A DNA stretch of 64,000 nt, taken from positions 558,001 to 622,000 of the forward strand of contig NZ_LRPC01000028.1 of NCBI RefSeq assembly GCF_001592965.1, written 5' to 3'. The first letter of the stretch is position 1. Each line of letters begins with the position of its first letter. The position numbers were made by a program, and so were the translations under genes. The DNA is from Roseivirga spongicola (GTDB lineage Bacteria; Bacteroidota; Bacteroidia; Cytophagales; Cyclobacteriaceae). Positions 61,211-64,000 of the stretch are shown here, in pieces. Under the pieces are notes generated by a model that was given only the letters and a program-made list of their open reading frames with translations, made no database searches and had not been told where the DNA came from.

Positions 61211-62443
61211 ATGAAGTTCAGTGCATACCCCATCAACGACATCCTCAAAACTAACATTCAAGCGCTTGGTTTCAAAAAACCGACCGACATTCAGTTTAAG
61301 GCAATTCCGGCTATCCTAAAAGGAGAAGATGTATTGGCCATTGCGCAAACAGGAACGGGCAAAACCGCAGCTTTTGCCATTCCAACTCTTCAAAAGTTAC
61401 TTCAGAAGAGTTCTAAAATTAGGCACAATGGTGTTCGCTGCTTGGTTATGGTACCTACTCATGAGCTAGCACAACAGGTAAAACAAAGCTTTCAGGAGAT
61501 TGGCAGAGGTTCTGGATTGAACATTTTTGCCATTCATGGAGGCCTAGATCAGGTCCCGCAGATCGAAAAACTGAACTCAGGAATAGATGTACTTGTGGCC
61601 ACTCCAGGTCGTATGTTCGACTTAGTGAGTCAGGGACATCTAAATCTTTCTTTGCTCGAAATATTGATTCTCGATGAAGCCGACCACATGCTCGGACTTG
61701 GCTTTATTAAAGATATAAAAGACTTGATGCGCCATATACCGAAGAAAAGACAAACCCTTTTCTTCTCTGCAACCATCAATGAGGAAATTAAAAAGCTGGC
61801 TTACTCACTAGTTAGCAATGCCATAAGAATACAGATTTCTCCCAAAAACCCTGTGGCTAAAAATATTGAGCATGCTGTAGCCCTGGTGGAAATGGATGAT
61901 AAGCGCTTCTTCCTTGAGAACTTGATCAAAAACAATCCTGACCTTAAAATGCTGGTTTTTGTACGTACTAAAGTCCGCGCTGAAAGAGTAATGAAGGCCA
62001 TGGAGCGAGTAGAAATTGAAACGGATACGCTCCATAGCGACAAAGAGCAAAATCAGCGCCAGCAGACGATGAAACGCTTCAGAAGTGGTAGTTTAAAAAT
62101 TCTGATAGCCACAGATATTAGCGCAAGAGGAATCGACATTCCAAACGTTGATTATGTGGTGAATTATGACCTGCCAGACAGTTCTGAGCAATACGTTCAC
62201 CGTGTTGGCCGAACAGGAAGAGGAACACAAAAGGGTCAGGCCGTTTCATTTTGCAGCAAAGAGGAACAGGAAATGCTGACGCTTATCGAAGAACACCTTA
62301 CTGAGCCAATTGAGCGCATAGAAATAAGTAAAGGTGACTATCAATTGGTAAAAGACCTGACCGAAGACGACTCGAAAGATTGGCGTAAACTGATGAAAGA
62401 CGCTGAAAACCCCACTTTTAAGAAGAGGAAGAAGAAAAGGTAG
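61211..62443 (+). CDS. DEAD-box RNA helicase, RhlE-type
   Basis: The frame opens at 61202, but TATCTTTG (61197-61204), the -7 box, covers it, so the ATG at 61211 is the likely start and the RNA may be nearly leaderless. The protein (about 410 residues) has the helicase motifs AQTGTGKT, PTHELAQQ, TPGRMFDL, LDEADHMLGL, FSATI, DISARGIDI and HRVGRTGRG and a short basic tail. It is the RhlE-like housekeeping type without the DbpA domain. Confidence 0.94.
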   Translation: MKFSAYPINDILKTNIQALGFKKPTDIQFKAIPAILKGEDVLAIAQTGTGKTAAFAIPTLQKLLQKSSKIRHNGVRCLVMVPTHELAQQVKQSFQEIGRGSGLNIFAIHGGLDQVPQIEKLNSGIDVLVATPGRMFDLVSQGHLNLSLLEILILDEADHMLGLGFIKDIKDLMRHIPKKRQTLFFSATINEEIKKLAYSLVSNAIRIQISPKNPVAKNIEHAVALVEMDDKRFFLENLIKNNPDLKMLVFVRTKVRAERVMKAMERVEIETDTLHSDKEQNQRQQTMKRFRSGSLKILIATDISARGIDIPNVDYVVNYDLPDSSEQYVHRVGRTGRGTQKGQAVSFCSKEEQEMLTLIEEHLTEPIERIEISKGDYQLVKDLTEDDSKDWRKLMKDAENPTFKKRKKKR

Positions 62444-62508
62444 GAACCTTTATTCCTAGCCAGTCCCTCCTACACCCGGCAAGCGGGGATAATAAGTCTG
62501 CTAAAGCA

Positions 62509-62589
62509 CCGGATTGCACGGATGTTCTCCTCTGGAGGCGATGTCCGCCCCGAAACTTCGGGGGACAGAGGAGGACGATACAATTCCGG
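62509..62589. repeat. Palindromic intergenic element, related to that at 29959
   Basis: Outer arms CCGGATTG (62509-62516) and CAATTCCGG (62581-62589) are near-inverse. Inside, CCTCT and AGAGG pair, and CCCCGAA/TTCGGGG (62548-62554, 62557-62563) makes a hairpin. A TCCGACTTCC nearby is the complement of the heptamer of the 29790 array. Confidence 0.5.
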
Positions 62590-62637
62590 CCCCCACACTC
62601 CCGTCTTCTGTAATCCGACTTCCAGCTTTTTATAAAA

Positions 62638-62686
62638 ACTGCAATTACGAATAATATATTTCTCTATATTTACTGCAATTACGAAT
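62638..62686. promoter_or_regulatory. Two exact 15-base direct repeats, candidate PadR operator 2
   Basis: ACTGCAATTACGAAT occurs at 62638-62652 and 62672-62686, 34 bases apart, the second ending 6 bases before the padR ATG at 62693. It differs completely from the repeats at 6682-6730, which suggests separate specificity for the two PadR proteins. Confidence 0.65.
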
Positions 62687-62692
62687 TTAATT

Positions 62693-63004
62693 ATGAAGAA
62701 GACTAAGCTAGGTGAGTTTGAAGAGTTGGTTCTACTAACAGTTATTGTTTTGAAAGAAGATGCCTACGGGGTAGAAATCAAACGAGAGCTTGAAGAAAGG
62801 CTAAAAGAGACATTAAGTGTTGGTTCGATTCAATCTGCACTGAAGCGGATGGAAGAAAAGGGCTTTCTGAAGTCTGAGTTTGGAGAAGCTACTGCCGTAA
62901 GAGGCGGCAAACGCAAACGCATATACACCGCTACTCCCCTAGCCGTTCAAACATTGGAAGAAATTAAAGAGGTTCGCACCCAACTTTGGGCCTCCATTGC
63001 CTGA
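62693..63004 (+). CDS. PadR family transcriptional regulator (second unit)
   Basis: This 103-residue PadR has LGEFEELVLLTVIVLKEDAY at the start and a wing with GGKRKRIYTATPLA, closely like the one at 6330. It likely represses the following permease gene, whose ATG overlaps its stop by one base (ATGA). Confidence 0.93.
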   Translation: MKKTKLGEFEELVLLTVIVLKEDAYGVEIKRELEERLKETLSVGSIQSALKRMEEKGFLKSEFGEATAVRGGKRKRIYTATPLAVQTLEEIKEVRTQLWASIA

Positions 63005-64000
63005 TGAGCAAAAATAGCTCACATATCACCCCACCCAAATGGTCAACACGGCTATTGAGGCTCTTCCTACGTGGTCAATATTTGGAAGAGATTCAGGGCG
63101 ATTTAGAGGAAGTCTATCATGATTTACTCGGCAAATATTCAAAGTCGAAAGCCAGAAGAATCTATCATTTAGAAGTGCTCAAACTTATAAGACCTTCCTT
63201 AATTAGAAAATTCTCTGGCAGTCAAAAACTCAACAACTTCGGTATGTTCAAACACATCTTGTTAATCTCAATTCGCAGTTTTCAGCGACATAAAACTACC
63301 TTTCTCATCAACCTTTTGGGGCTTTCTACGGGTCTGGCAGCTACCTTGCTAATCCTACTTTGGGTGCAAGACGAAAGGTCTGTTGACACTTTCCATGAGA
63401 AGAATGATCACCTGTATTGGGTGATGTCGAATTTCTCCATTAATAACGATGTAAATACTTGGAACTATACCTCTGGCAAATTGGCCGAAGCCCTGCTAAA
63501 TAATTTCCCTGAAGTTAAAGATGCCGTACGAGTAGGTAACGACTTCTTCCGCCCTAGAGGCACTATTGCTTTTGATGAGAACTATTTTGAAGCAAATGGA
63601 CTTTTTGCCAGTCCTAACTTTTTCGAGGTTATGACCTATGAAATGCTTATTGGCGATCCCGAAAAAGTAATTGCGGATAAGGGTTCGGTGACTATTTCCG
63701 ATGAATATGCCCAAAGCATTTTCGGGAGTATCGAAAATGCGCTGGGAAAAACCATCTCATGGGACAACAGAATCTTCAGTAAAGAATTCATTGTTTCGGG
63801 AGTTTTCAAAGCACCTCCCAAAAATGCATCCATACGGTTCAACATAGTGCTCAATTACGAAAATTTGGTGGAAGCCGATGAATGGGCAGATCATTGGAAT
63901 GGAGGCTATGCACAGACTTATTTGCTACTAAAACAAGATACGGATATAGACGCCTTCAATGCTAAAATTGCCGACTATTTAACCATCAACACAGACAGCG
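63004..64000 (+). CDS. MacB/FtsX-type ABC permease with prefix domain (cut by window end)
   Basis: The open frame from the ATG at 63004 to the window edge (332 codons) encodes the N-terminal half of a permease like that at 3707: the prefix region (PPKWSTRLLRLFLRGQYLEE, QGDLEEVYHDLLG), a first TM (ISIRSFQRHKTTFLINLLGL, then STGLAATLLILLWV) and the start of the MacB periplasmic domain. Coupled to the padR gene by a one-base overlap. The substrate is unknown. Confidence 0.9.
   Translation, partial: MSKNSSHITPPKWSTRLLRLFLRGQYLEEIQGDLEEVYHDLLGKYSKSKARRIYHLEVLKLIRPSLIRKFSGSQKLNNFGMFKHILLISIRSFQRHKTTFLINLLGLSTGLAATLLILLWVQDERSVDTFHEKNDHLYWVMSNFSINNDVNTWNYTSGKLAEALLNNFPEVKDAVRVGNDFFRPRGTIAFDENYFEANGLFASPNFFEVMTYEMLIGDPEKVIADKGSVTISDEYAQSIFGSIENALGKTISWDNRIFSKEFIVSGVFKAPPKNASIRFNIVLNYENLVEADEWADHWNGGYAQTYLLLKQDTDIDAFNAKIADYLTINTDS

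Overview
The window looks like ordinary chromosome of a marine-type Bacteroidota, most likely order Cytophagales near Roseivirga/Fulvivirga (inferred from gene families, not from a search). Supporting signs are: a TonB receptor with a DUF4249 lipoprotein, a PadR regulator paired with an ABC permease that carries a cytoplasmic prefix domain (twice), DUF2911 proteins, ribosomal protein bTHX, Bacteroidota promoters of the TAnnTTTG type, AT-rich spacers, and signal peptides ending in Cys (lipoproteins) or AQ/GQ. No tRNA, rRNA, insertion sequence, phage or CRISPR array was seen.

Layout. 1-7.3 kb: truncated TPR protein, holA, small TPR protein, lipoprotein, and a PadR/MacB-like permease unit with tandem operators. 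7.3-14 kb: hydroxyacid dehydrogenase and 3-methyladenine glycosylase, two DUF2911 proteins, bTHX, a DEAD-box helicase, and a BNR-propeller protein next to a MoaD-like ubiquitin-fold protein. 14-20 kb: LytTR two-component pair, thioredoxin, cupin, a two-gene amino-acid lipid acyltransferase cluster, and pepA. 20-27.5 kb: an IF2N-like protein, M23 peptidase, then molybdenum cofactor genes (xdhC-like, moaA, moeA, moaC) followed by a second BNR propeller. 27.5-34 kb: arfB, small genes, short tandem repeats and a palindromic element, an MpaB-type oxygenase, and an actin-like ATPase gene with a bactofilin gene. 34-37.5 kb: tyrS and a three-gene Pycsar-type antiphage operon (cyclase, TM effector, DUF2188 protein) with a candidate small RNA divergent from it. 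37.7-48.6 kb: TonB receptor/DUF4249, AarF-type kinase, a repeat-rich spacer, patatin, MBL hydrolase, accA, an AI-2E-type permease and tiny membrane proteins. 48.7-54 kb: HxlR regulator with divergent promoters and a block (DUF4437, SDR, membrane protein, AraC, HTH, SDR) that looks partly foreign in base use. 54-60 kb: glucan-use cluster (GH65 phosphorylase, beta-phosphoglucomutase, PfkB kinase, GH16, LacI). 60-64 kb: Fe-S protein, DUF922 protease, RhlE-type helicase, a palindromic element, and a second PadR/permease unit cut by the window end.

The most unusual item is the actin-like protein at 32185-33240. It has ParM/Ta0583-type signatures, but its phosphate-1 motif (GLDIGNATT) sits at the extreme C-terminus and is missing from the N-terminus, as expected for a circularly permuted actin fold. 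Its stop overlaps the start of a bactofilin gene, which suggests a two-component cytoskeletal module. The Pycsar operon is the clearest defence system. A third point of interest is the pairing of BNR propellers with a MoaD-like protein and with molybdenum cofactor genes.
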